NCBI RefSeq assembly: GCF_000429665.1
Contig: NZ_AUCH01000001.1
Location: 310,001-374,000, forward strand
Origin: Azovibrio restrictus DSM 23866
Lineage (GTDB): Bacteria; Pseudomonadota; Gammaproteobacteria; Burkholderiales; Rhodocyclaceae
Direction of reading: 5' to 3'
Length of the DNA stretch: 64,000 nt
Under the pieces are notes generated by a model that saw nothing but the letters and a program-made list of their open reading frames with translations, did not search any database and was not told where the DNA came from. Positions within the stretch are counted from its first letter, which is position 1. Each line of letters opens with the position of its first letter. The translations under genes were made by a program, and so were the position numbers. Below, in pieces: positions 36,911 through 45,051 of the stretch.

Positions 36911-38533
36911 TCAATATTCGTCCGCATAGCGGTTGGTAATAGGATACCGCCAATCCTTGCCGAAGCCACGGGGCGTGATGCGGATGCCCACCGGGGCCTG
37001 GCGGCGCTTGTACTCGGCGATGCGCAGTAGGCGCACCACCTTTCTCACCGCCGCTTCGGGCAGGCCGCTGGCGATCAGTTCCCGGGGGCTGCGATCCTCT
37101 TCCATGTAGCCCTGGACGATGGTATCGAGAATCTCGTACTCGGGCAGGGAATCCTGGTCCTTCTGGTCGGGCCGCAGCTCGGCGGAGGGGGGACGGACGA
37201 TGATGTTCTCGGGAATCGGCGGCCGGTCCGGGCTCTGCCGGTTGCGGAAGCGGGACAGGCGATACACGAGGGTCTTGTACACATCCTTGATGACGGCGAA
37301 ACCGCCGGCCATGTCCCCGTACAGGGTGCAGTAGCCCACGGCCATTTCCGACTTGTTGCCGGTGGTGAGCACCAGGGCCCCGGTCTTGTTGGAAAGGGCC
37401 ATCAGGATCATGCCCCGGGCCCGGGCCTGGATGTTCTCCTCGGTGGTATCCGCCTGGGTCCCGGCGAACTGGGAGGCCAGCATGGTCTCGAAGGCCTGCA
37501 TCGCCGGCTGGATGGGAATCTCGTCATAGTGGATGCCCAGGGCCTCGACCATGGCCCGGGAATCGTCCAGGCTCATCTGGGCCGTGTAGGGTGAAGGCAT
37601 CATCACCGCCCGCACCTTGTCGGCCCCCAGGGCATCCACGGCGACGCAGACGGTCAGGGCCGAATCGATGCCGCCGGAGAGGCCGATCAGCACACTGGGG
37701 AAACGGTTCTTGCCCACATAGTCGCGCACCCCCAGCACCAGGGCCTGATAGGCCTCGGCTTCCTCGGGCAGGATGGGCGCCACCAGGCCGGGCTGGATGT
37801 CCCCATCCAGGTAATCCACCAGCATCACCCCGGTTTCGAACTGGGGCAGCCGGGCCATGATCCGAGCTTCCCGGTTGAGGGCGAAGGAACCCCCGTCGAA
37901 CACCAGTTCATCCTGTCCGCCCACCAGGTTGGTGTAGACGGCAGGCAGCCCCGTCTCCAGCACCCGGCGGCCCAGGGTGTCGGCCCGCTCCGGCTGCTTG
38001 CCCAGGTGGCAGGGGGAGGCATTCAGGACCAGAAGCAGTTCGGCCCCGGCTTCCCGGGCCAGACGCGCCGGTTCCGGATGCCAGACATCCTCGCAGATGG
38101 CCAGGCCGCAGCGGACCCCCTGCAGCTCTACCACCAGGGGCGCCGTGCCCGGGCTGAAATAGCGCACCTCGTCGAAGACCTGGGCATTGGGCAGGCGCTG
38201 CTTGTGATAGGACAGGGCAGGCCGCCCCGGCTGCAGCACCGTGGCGGCGTTGTAGCAGCGGCCATCGCGGAACACCGGATGGCCCACCACCAGGGTGATG
38301 CCTTCCACCCGGGCGGCCAGGCGCTCCAGGGCCTGGTCACAGGCCCGCAGGAAGTCCGGGCGCAGCAGCAGATCTTCGGGCGGATAGCCGCACAGGGCCA
38401 GTTCCGGGGTCAGGAGCAGGTCGGCGCCGGCCAGCCAGGCTTCCCGGGCGGCGGCAGCGATCAGTTCCACATTGGCGTCGAGGTCGCCCAGGACGGGATT
38501 GACCTGGGCCATGGCGATTTTGAGTGAGGACAT
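36911..38533 (-). CDS. nadE: Glutamine-dependent NAD+ synthetase
   Basis: A 540-aa two-domain enzyme. The N-terminal nitrilase-type glutaminase (~1-260) shows its Glu-Lys-Cys triad in LTPELALCGYP, SYHKQRLPN and GLAICEDVW. The C-terminal NAD synthetase domain (~270-540) has the PP-loop GLSGGIDSAL. It amidates deamido-NAD. Length is normal for the glutamine-using form. It is co-transcribed with glnB. Confidence 0.96.
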   Translation of the reverse strand: MSSLKIAMAQVNPVLGDLDANVELIAAAAREAWLAGADLLLTPELALCGYPPEDLLLRPDFLRACDQALERLAARVEGITLVVGHPVFRDGRCYNAATVLQPGRPALSYHKQRLPNAQVFDEVRYFSPGTAPLVVELQGVRCGLAICEDVWHPEPARLAREAGAELLLVLNASPCHLGKQPERADTLGRRVLETGLPAVYTNLVGGQDELVFDGGSFALNREARIMARLPQFETGVMLVDYLDGDIQPGLVAPILPEEAEAYQALVLGVRDYVGKNRFPSVLIGLSGGIDSALTVCVAVDALGADKVRAVMMPSPYTAQMSLDDSRAMVEALGIHYDEIPIQPAMQAFETMLASQFAGTQADTTEENIQARARGMILMALSNKTGALVLTTGNKSEMAVGYCTLYGDMAGGFAVIKDVYKTLVYRLSRFRNRQSPDRPPIPENIIVRPPSAELRPDQKDQDSLPEYEILDTIVQGYMEEDRSPRELIASGLPEAAVRKVVRLLRIAEYKRRQAPVGIRITPRGFGKDWRYPITNRYADEY

Positions 38534-38547
38534 GGGGCGCCACTATA

Positions 38548-38577
38548 CAAAAAAACAACGCCCGCCGGAGGGCGGGC
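38548..38577 (-). terminator. Terminator of ppa
   Basis: A 7-bp GC stem (GCCCGCC / GGCGGGC) with a GGAG loop (reading the + strand) is followed on the minus strand by GTTGTTTTTTT. It separates ppa from nadE. Confidence 0.8.
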
Positions 38578-38609
38578 ATTGGCATCAGGAAAACCCGGGA
38601 GAACCGGGA

Positions 38610-39158
38610 TCAGAAATGGGGCTTTTCCTTGCTGGCTTCGAAACGCTGCACGGAATCCAGGATTTCCTGCTTGGCGGCATCGATGCCCTTCCAGCCCTTG
38701 ACCTTGACCCACTTGCCCTTTTCCAGGTCCTTGTAGTGCTCGAAGAAGTGGGCGATCTGTTGCAGCAACAGGGGCTGCAGGTCATCCACGCTCTTCACGT
38801 CATCATAGATGGTGGTCAGCTTGGAGACGGGCACGGCCACCAGCTTGGCATCCATGCCGGCTTCGTCTTCCATTTCCAGCATGCCCAGGGGACGGCAGCG
38901 GACCACGACGCTGGGACGCAGGGGGAACGGGGCCACCACCAGCACATCCACCGGATCGCCGTCATCGGACAGGGTATGGGGGATGAAGCCGTAGTCACAG
39001 GGGTAGTGCATGGGGGTGGACATGAAGCGGTCCACCAGCACGCAACCGGAATCCTTGTCCAGTTCGAACTTGATACCCGGGGTGTTGGCGGGAATTTCGA
39101 TGACCACGTTGAAATCGTTGGGAATGTCCTTGCCGATGGAAAGGGCGTCGAGGTTCAT
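38610..39158 (-). CDS. ppa: Inorganic pyrophosphatase
   Basis: A 182-aa family I soluble pyrophosphatase. The metal-binding signature is DDGDPVDVLVVAP (residues ~65-77), with additional Asp/Lys residues in KYELDKDSG-like and YKDLEKGKWVKVKG segments. It hydrolyses PPi in the cytoplasm. It has its own -10 (TATAAT at 39199-39204) and its own terminator, so it is monocistronic. Confidence 0.96.
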   Translation of the reverse strand: MNLDALSIGKDIPNDFNVVIEIPANTPGIKFELDKDSGCVLVDRFMSTPMHYPCDYGFIPHTLSDDGDPVDVLVVAPFPLRPSVVVRCRPLGMLEMEDEAGMDAKLVAVPVSKLTTIYDDVKSVDDLQPLLLQQIAHFFEHYKDLEKGKWVKVKGWKGIDAAKQEILDSVQRFEASKEKPHF

Positions 39159-39198
39159 TGTTATCTGTCTCCGGAGCTATGGATGGGTGAAAGCCGCG

Positions 39199-39204
39199 AT
39201 TATA
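39199..39204 (-). promoter_or_regulatory. -10 element of ppa
   Basis: A perfect TATAAT on the minus strand lies 40 bases before the ppa ATG. A matching -35 at 16-18 bases is not evident, since that position falls in a hairpin. Confidence 0.45.
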
Positions 39205-39214
39205 ACTGCCCGCC

Positions 39215-39236
39215 CGGCCGGCAAAAATGCCGGCCG
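39215..39236 (-). terminator. Hairpin at the end of the iron-haem operon
   Basis: A perfect 9-bp stem (CGGCCGGCA / TGCCGGCCG) with a 4-base loop lies 11 bases after the ChaN-like stop. No T run follows, so it may be a 3'-end stabiliser rather than a true terminator. Confidence 0.4.
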
Positions 39237-39247
39237 TGAGAATTTCT

Positions 39248-40147
39248 TCAGTTCCCCGAAACGGCCCTGGCCGACTCCGCCGCCGGCAGTTTCAGGCCCA
39301 GGCAGGGGTCATCCCGGCTCATGGCCGGCGTCACCCAGACATAGTCGTAGATGAGGGCCAGGGCGGCCCCCTCGCTTTCCACCCGGCCCTGCTCCAGAAA
39401 ACCCACGCTCAGGCTGCGGCCCCCGGGCAGGAAGCGCGGCACCCCGTAGTCCCGGCGCACATGGCCATTGCCGGCCACCAGCACGGCCGGCGCCCCGGCA
39501 TCCAGGAGCCCCCGGGCCATGGCCGCGTCCTTGGCCTCCTGGGCCAGCACCATGGGAGCCTTGAGGCGCTCCGGCATCTGGCCGCAATGGCCCTGGAGCA
39601 GGCTCGCTTCCAGCTGGGCCCGGGCCTCAGGCCCCAGGGGCGTGGCCTGCATGGCGGCCGCCAGGGCAGGCCGCAGGGCTCTCTGGCCCTCCCGCACGAT
39701 GCGGCGGGCCTCGTCCCGGGGAATATTGCCCCCCAAGAGCGGCAGAGGCTCCTCCAGAAGGGGGGCGAACAGGGGCTCGTGGGCCGGCCAGCGCCAGCCC
39801 TTGGGATCAAAGCCGGCGCGGCTCAGGCGCTCCAGCGGCGCCCCGCCCTCCTCCACCTGCCGCCCCAGTTCCAGGTGCTCGGCCAGCACTTTCAGGCCGG
39901 GCCGCTGCCGGGCCAGATCCCGGATCAACAGACCCCGTTCCCGGTGCTGCTCGGCATTGTCGTGCAGCTCCCCGAGCAGCAGGTAATCGGCCCCGGCCAG
40001 GCGCTGCAACAGTTCGGCCCGGCTCAGGCTGCGGCCGCTGGCGGTTTCGAAAATACCGGTTTCGGCCCCCGGGGAGGCGGCCTGGGCGCCGCCGGCCAGG
40101 AGCGCCACGCAGAGGCCGAAGCCCAGGGAAAAACGCAAGAAGGACAT
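39248..40147 (-). CDS. chaN: ChaN-like haem-binding protein
   Basis: A 299-aa exported protein of the ChaN (Cofac_haem_bdg) family. The signal peptide (residues 1-23, LLAGGAQAA) has no lipobox, unlike the lipoproteins of Campylobacter or Pseudomonas. Family marks are LLLGELHDNAEQHRER (~55-70), the AEHLELG segment and the C-terminal VLVAGNGHVRRDYGVP. ChaN proteins bind cofacial haem pairs. It is the last gene of the Fur-type operon, 22 bases after the DUF2149 gene, and could receive or deliver haem. An N-terminal extension to 40231 is a shadow. Confidence 0.85.
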   Translation of the reverse strand: MSFLRFSLGFGLCVALLAGGAQAASPGAETGIFETASGRSLSRAELLQRLAGADYLLLGELHDNAEQHRERGLLIRDLARQRPGLKVLAEHLELGRQVEEGGAPLERLSRAGFDPKGWRWPAHEPLFAPLLEEPLPLLGGNIPRDEARRIVREGQRALRPALAAAMQATPLGPEARAQLEASLLQGHCGQMPERLKAPMVLAQEAKDAAMARGLLDAGAPAVLVAGNGHVRRDYGVPRFLPGGRSLSVGFLEQGRVESEGAALALIYDYVWVTPAMSRDDPCLGLKLPAAESARAVSGN

Positions 40148-40169
40148 GGTGCAGGACTCCGCCAAAGGT

Positions 40170-40532
40170 TCAGGGCTGCCCGGTCCGGGCGGGGGTAGCG
40201 GCACCGGATGCGGGGGCAGTTTCGGGAACATACACGATGGAGCCGTCCTTCATGCGATAGGCGACGCCGGCCTTTTCCCCGTCGCCGCTGCCGATCTGGC
40301 CGCTGGCCTTGTATTTCTCGATCTTCTCGCCCTTTTTCACCACCATCTCCATGGTCGGCTTGCCCGGGTCGGTAATCACCGTCACGTCCTGCTTGCTGAA
40401 GGGATTGATCAGGGGATTCTGGGCCACGGTGATGAGGAGGGCCGCGATGATCACCAGGAAGATGTCGATGAGGTTCACCACCGACAGGATGGGGTCCTCG
40501 GTCTCGGGCTCGTGCAGCAGCTTCAGACTCAT
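40170..40532 (-). CDS. DUF2149 ExbD-like protein (HmuV-like)
   Basis: A 120-aa protein with one N-terminal membrane helix (residues ~15-38) and a periplasmic domain. The helix reads VVNLIDIFLVIIAALL, closely parallel to the ExbD helix PLVDVMLVLLIIFL, and puts Asp23 where ExbD has its essential proton-carrying Asp. DUF2149 genes accompany CobN-like and MotA/TolQ/ExbB genes. The start overlaps the end of the ExbB-like gene (ATGA), so both are made together. I infer it forms the second half of a proton channel. Confidence 0.85.
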   Translation of the reverse strand: MSLKLLHEPETEDPILSVVNLIDIFLVIIAALLITVAQNPLINPFSKQDVTVITDPGKPTMEMVVKKGEKIEKYKASGQIGSGDGEKAGVAYRMKDGSIVYVPETAPASGAATPARTGQP

Positions 40533-41011
40533 GCCCGCGCTCCGCGCAGGGCCTGGATTTCCAGGATTTCCTCGGCGAGCCAGCGGCGCCGCACGTTGAC
40601 CACCCAGTAGGTGATGGAGGCGGCGATCAGGGCCAGGATCACCGCCGAGAAGGCGATGGTGAGATTGTTGGAAACATCGGCCAGATTGCCGTCGGAGAGG
40701 GATTTCAAGGCCGGCCCCATGGGGATCATGGTGGCCACCAGGCCCAGCATGGGGGTCACCCGGCTGGCGATGCGGGGGTTTTCCAGGACTTTGTGGGCCA
40801 GCACGTCCAGCTCGTCATCGCTCATGGTGGGCTGGGCCAGGAAGCGGTGCATCAGGCTGCGCCCCCGGCCGGCCCGGCGGGCATAGGCCAGGACCAGGAA
40901 CTCTCCCAGCACCCAGAAGGCGTAGAGGAACAGGGCCGAGATCAGGGCCAGGGTGGGCAGCAGGAACAGCTGCGAAATCTGGTACATGGACAGTTCGACG
41001 AGATGGGACAT
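40529..41011 (-). CDS. MotA/TolQ/ExbB-like proton channel (HmuU-like)
   Basis: A 160-aa membrane protein with three helices: residues ~10-30, then the paired helices around TPMLGLVATMIPMGPAL and NNLTIAFSAVILALIAASITYWVV, which match the ExbB/TolQ pore helices including the small-polar face. It is shorter than the ExbB at 48209 (255 aa) and is a separate paralogue. TGGAG lies 7 bases before ATG 41011. It overlaps the DUF2149 gene and follows the CobN-like gene by 26 bases. Confidence 0.85.
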   Translation of the reverse strand: MSHLVELSMYQISQLFLLPTLALISALFLYAFWVLGEFLVLAYARRAGRGRSLMHRFLAQPTMSDDELDVLAHKVLENPRIASRVTPMLGLVATMIPMGPALKSLSDGNLADVSNNLTIAFSAVILALIAASITYWVVNVRRRWLAEEILEIQALRGARA

Positions 41012-41037
41012 GGGTTCTCCAGTAAACGAGGGGAAAT

Positions 41038-44000
41038 TCAACAGGATGGACTGCGGCGCTGGCGCAGCAGGGCAGCGCCGCCGCCGCCCAGGGTGCTCAG
41101 GACCAGGAGCAGCAGCCCCGCCAGGGTGTAGGGCAGCATCGGATCGGCCCGGGGCGGCGCCACCTTCTCCAGCAGCATGCCCTGGATGGGGGGCGGCGCC
41201 GGGGCCGGCTCGGGTTCCGGGGCGGCCAGGTCATCGGCCTTCTGGGGCCGGGTCGGGGCCTGGAGCGCCGGCCGGGCTGCCGCCGTGCCGAAGCCGGCCG
41301 CCACGAACTGCTCGAACACCGGGTTGTCGCTCTTCACATCGTGGCGCCGGGCCAGTTCCCGGTAGCGCTGCTTCAACTCGGCCAGCGTGGCCGCGTCGGC
41401 CTGCCAGTAGCCCTGGCGGGCCGCTTCCAGCATGCGCTCGATGGACTGGGCCAGGGCGTGGGGATTTTCCTTTTCGAACCAGTCCTTCAGCCCCAGCCGG
41501 TGCTTGTCGCGCACATAGACATCCACGAACTCCTGCCACTGGTCATCGCGCACCACTTCACGGGCCGTGGCCTGCCAGCCCCAGAAATTGTTGATGCCGT
41601 CCAGCACCTGCAGGGTGCCGGAGTAGCCTTCCTGCATCAGCCCCTGGATGTAGCCCGGGTGGAAGTTGCGGGTTGCCAGCTCCTTGGCCATGAACTGGGC
41701 CACCCCCTCCACCTTGCCGGAACCGCTGCCGCGCAGGTTGGAGATGTACAGTTCCGGCGCCTGGCCATCCAGGTGGCGCACCGCCAGGGCAATGCCGCCC
41801 AGGTACTGGAAGGGATCATCGGTGGTCAGCATCCCGTACAGGTTGGAGCTGCGGGACAGGACCGCCCCCTCGGTGCCCTTCAGGTGAGCGGCGTAGAGAT
41901 TGACGCCCCGGGGCCCGGCCTGCCCCCACTCGGCCTCGTCCGGACCATAGGCGAACTGCATCCGGGACAGGTAGAGCTGGGCCAGCTTGCGGTCCCCCTC
42001 CGCCTTGCCCTTCCAGGTATCGGTGGCCAGGGCCGCGTCATCCAGGCCGGTGCCGTAGCGGCCCGATTCGGAGGAGAAGATGCGGGTCTGGGCCGCCCGG
42101 GTGGCGGCGGCTTCATCCAGCCCCTGGCGCAGCAGCTGGGCGCGGATGTCCCGGGCGTTGGCCCAGACCGGGTTGTCTGCCTCCTGGGCCTGGGCCGCCA
42201 GCTGCACCGCCTTGGCCAGATGCTTCATGGTGTTGGGGAACTGGTCCCGGTACAGGCCCGTGGCCGAGAGCACCACGTCCACCCGGGGCCGTTTCAGTTC
42301 CTGCCGGGGGATCAGTTTCACGTCGCTGACCCGGCCGCCCCCATCCCACACGGGCTCCACCCCCAGGGCCCAGAGGGCCTGGGCTTCGAGCATGCCCTGG
42401 TGGCGCATGGTTTCCACGGACCAGAGGGAGAAGGTCAGCTTCTTCGGTGTCTGCCCCTTGAGTTTGCGGTGTTCGGCGAGCAGGTTTTCCATGGCTTCCT
42501 TGCCCGCCTCCCAGGCCGCCCGGGTGGGAATCCGGGAGGGATCGAAGCCGTACAGGTTGCGTCCCGTGGGCAGGGTGTCCGGGTTCTTGACCGGATCGCC
42601 GCCGTAAGAGGTGGGCAGGTAGCGGCCCGCCAGCCCCGCCAGCAGGGCATCCGCCTCCTGGGCCGCCCCCAGGGCCTGGTAGTGGCGCCGGGCCTGGGCC
42701 AGGTAGCCCTGCAGGGCCGGGGGAAGCCCCGCAGCGGACTCGCCCTGCACCACGTGCCGCTGGATCAGCTGGTAGGGGCGGCTTTCCGCCAGGCGGCTGT
42801 AGTCCCCCACGAAGCTTTCATCCGCCGCCTCGCCGGGCGCGGCAGCGGCGGCCCAGTAGTCCTTGCCCAGTATCAGCAGCACGGTGCCGATCCGGTGCCG
42901 CTCCTCCGGGGCCTGGCCCAGGGTGTGCAGGCCCAGGGGCTGGGCAGTCTGGGCCAGCTCGTGCAGGTGGTCGTGGAGCCGCCGGATGAAGGCGGGAAAG
43001 TCCTGTTCGATCCGGGCCCGGGACAGGCCCAGGTCCTGGTCAATGCGCTGCCGCCGCACCCGCTCCAGTATCCCCTCGCGCAGCTTGTCCCGCACCAGGC
43101 CCTGGTCCTGATTGAGCCAGTCGTGCAGCAGGTCGTGGATTTCCACCAGGGCCTGGTGCAGGCCGGCCGGGGTGAAAGGCGGGGTCTGGTGGGTGATGGT
43201 GATGGCCCGGCCCCGGCGCTTGGCCTGCAGGGCTTCACCGATGTTGTCCACGATGTAGGGGTAGAGCACCGGCAGGTCTCCCACGGCCAGCATCGGGTAG
43301 TCATGCACCGACAGGCCCCGTTCCTTGCCCGGCAGCCATTCGTAGCTGCCGTGGGTGCCGTAGTGGATCAGGGCGTCGGCGCCCAGGGCCTCCCGGGCCC
43401 AGAGGTAGGTGGCCAGATAGTAGTGGGATGGCGGCGCCTTGCTGCTGTGGTACAGGGCCTTTTCCCGCATGGCGGCGCTCTGGCCGTAGGTCTCGGCCCG
43501 GGACGGCTGGGGCAGGATCGTCACCTGGCCCAGTTGCAGGCGGGGAATGACGAAATGGGGCGCCCCGTCCCGCTCCACGATCATGGGCCCCTGGCGGGGC
43601 GAGCCCTGGGCTTCCAGCTCCCGGCGCACGGCGGGCGGCAGGGTCTGCAGCCAGGCTTCGTAGCGGGCCACGGGGAAAGTGGCGGCCAGGCCGTCGGCCA
43701 GCAGCCCGGGCAGTTCCCCGGCCCGGTAATAGGGCCGCAGCAGCCGTTGCAACAGGGGCACCAGGGTGGACTCGGGCTCCACCTGGGTGGCGTAACCGGC
43801 GCGTTGCAGGCTGTCCAGGGTGGAGCCCAGGCTACGGGGCACGTTCAGGAAGGATGCGGAGAGGTTCTTTTCCCCCGGGGGATAGTTGTAGAAGAAGATC
43901 GCCAGGCGCTTGTCCCGGTTGGCCTTGCGCTGCAGGGCCACCTGGCGCAGGGCCTTGTGCACCGCGGCGGCGGCCTGGGCCTCGATGGCCACCACCTGGT

Positions 44001-44997
44001 CGTCAACGCGGCTGGCGGCGGCGATCAGGATGTCGGTGATGCCGGCGTACTCGGCCTGAGCCAGGTAGAAAGGCACATCCATCAGGGAGACTCCCTGGCT
44101 GTCGGCCAGCCAGTCGGCCTCATCTCCCTTGCGGTAGGGCATGGCCTGGATCACCGGGATGCCCATGGCCTCGAATTCCTTCCGGCGCCCATCCGGGTTG
44201 AGCATGATCTGGGTGTTGATCAGCACGTCGGCCAGGGGCTTGCCCTGGCGCACCAGGAGCTGGCGCACGGATTCCTCCCCCAGGATCGGGGTGTAGAACG
44301 GCAGGGGCACGGCGCCGGCGGCTTCGATGCGGGCGATCAGGTCGTCGATGAAGGCGGTCTGCTCGGCGGCGATGTACTGCTGGTGCAGGGCGATGGCCAC
44401 CACTGGACGGCGCTCGTCATGCCCTTTCCAGGCCAGGTAGGCGGGGGCATCGGCAAACACCAGGCTGGGGGCGCGGGGATGGTAGATGGCCGAGGTGGGA
44501 AAGCGGATGGGTGGCGGCACCCGGGCCAGGGCCGCCGGATCATCCCGGGCAGCGATGGCCTGGAAGAAATGTTCGAAATTGCTGCGTGCCCCGTTCACGT
44601 AATAGCCATGCAGGCGCCCGGCCAGTTCCGGGGCCAGCCCGGCAAAGCGGGGCTGCTGGGTGTTCATCCAGATGTGGGGCTTGTGCTCCAGGGCTTCCAG
44701 GGCCTGGCCCAGGCGGCCCCGCACATAGGCCTCGATGTGGTCCCGGGGCGCATCCAGGATCACCAGGTCCGCCTCCTGGAACAGGCTGCCGTCCACTTCG
44801 GCGGGCAGCTTTTCCGCAAAGCGGGCCTGGAGCCTGACCCCCTGGGCCCGGGCCAGCCGCTCCAGGTTCACGAACTTGCCCGGCTGCACGGGGCTGGCGG
44901 CGAGGAACAGGACCTGGGTGTCCCGGGCCTGGACGGCCGACGCCGCCAGCCCCAGCAGCAGGGACGAGAAAAGAAGCAGAAAGCGGAACAGGGGCAT
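41038..44997 (-). CDS. cobN: Membrane-anchored, exported CobN-family chelatase (HmuS-like)
   Basis: A 1319-aa CobN/Mg-chelatase-H family protein (HYGTHGSYEWLPGKERGLS, GNLYGFDPSRIP-like and RSSNLYGMLTTDDPFQYLGG segments). Unlike true cobaltochelatase CobN it has an N-terminal signal peptide (residues 1-24, SSLLLGLAASAVQA) and a C-terminal Pro-rich linker (from ~1258) plus membrane helix (~1287-1311), so the catalytic body must be periplasmic. No CobS/CobT ATPase or cobalamin genes are near. Neighbours (TonB receptor, ExbB-like, DUF2149, ChaN) match Bacteroidetes hmu operons, where CobN-like HmuS is proposed to release iron from haem. Cobalt or corrin handling is the alternative. Confidence 0.9.
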   Translation of the reverse strand: MPLFRFLLLFSSLLLGLAASAVQARDTQVLFLAASPVQPGKFVNLERLARAQGVRLQARFAEKLPAEVDGSLFQEADLVILDAPRDHIEAYVRGRLGQALEALEHKPHIWMNTQQPRFAGLAPELAGRLHGYYVNGARSNFEHFFQAIAARDDPAALARVPPPIRFPTSAIYHPRAPSLVFADAPAYLAWKGHDERRPVVAIALHQQYIAAEQTAFIDDLIARIEAAGAVPLPFYTPILGEESVRQLLVRQGKPLADVLINTQIMLNPDGRRKEFEAMGIPVIQAMPYRKGDEADWLADSQGVSLMDVPFYLAQAEYAGITDILIAAASRVDDQVVAIEAQAAAAVHKALRQVALQRKANRDKRLAIFFYNYPPGEKNLSASFLNVPRSLGSTLDSLQRAGYATQVEPESTLVPLLQRLLRPYYRAGELPGLLADGLAATFPVARYEAWLQTLPPAVRRELEAQGSPRQGPMIVERDGAPHFVIPRLQLGQVTILPQPSRAETYGQSAAMREKALYHSSKAPPSHYYLATYLWAREALGADALIHYGTHGSYEWLPGKERGLSVHDYPMLAVGDLPVLYPYIVDNIGEALQAKRRGRAITITHQTPPFTPAGLHQALVEIHDLLHDWLNQDQGLVRDKLREGILERVRRQRIDQDLGLSRARIEQDFPAFIRRLHDHLHELAQTAQPLGLHTLGQAPEERHRIGTVLLILGKDYWAAAAAPGEAADESFVGDYSRLAESRPYQLIQRHVVQGESAAGLPPALQGYLAQARRHYQALGAAQEADALLAGLAGRYLPTSYGGDPVKNPDTLPTGRNLYGFDPSRIPTRAAWEAGKEAMENLLAEHRKLKGQTPKKLTFSLWSVETMRHQGMLEAQALWALGVEPVWDGGGRVSDVKLIPRQELKRPRVDVVLSATGLYRDQFPNTMKHLAKAVQLAAQAQEADNPVWANARDIRAQLLRQGLDEAAATRAAQTRIFSSESGRYGTGLDDAALATDTWKGKAEGDRKLAQLYLSRMQFAYGPDEAEWGQAGPRGVNLYAAHLKGTEGAVLSRSSNLYGMLTTDDPFQYLGGIALAVRHLDGQAPELYISNLRGSGSGKVEGVAQFMAKELATRNFHPGYIQGLMQEGYSGTLQVLDGINNFWGWQATAREVVRDDQWQEFVDVYVRDKHRLGLKDWFEKENPHALAQSIERMLEAARQGYWQADAATLAELKQRYRELARRHDVKSDNPVFEQFVAAGFGTAAARPALQAPTRPQKADDLAAPEPEPAPAPPPIQGMLLEKVAPPRADPMLPYTLAGLLLLVLSTLGGGGAALLRQRRSPSC

Positions 44998-45051
44998 GGA
45001 CGGAACCTTGGCACTGGGGGCGGGAAACCCGGGGGCTTCCCGCCGGCTGGA

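Noticed and set aside
41038..44997. True cobaltochelatase for aerobic cobalamin synthesis
   Set aside because: The signal peptide, C-terminal anchor, absence of cobS/cobT and other cob genes, and iron-regulated context argue against it, although the CobN domain itself is clear.
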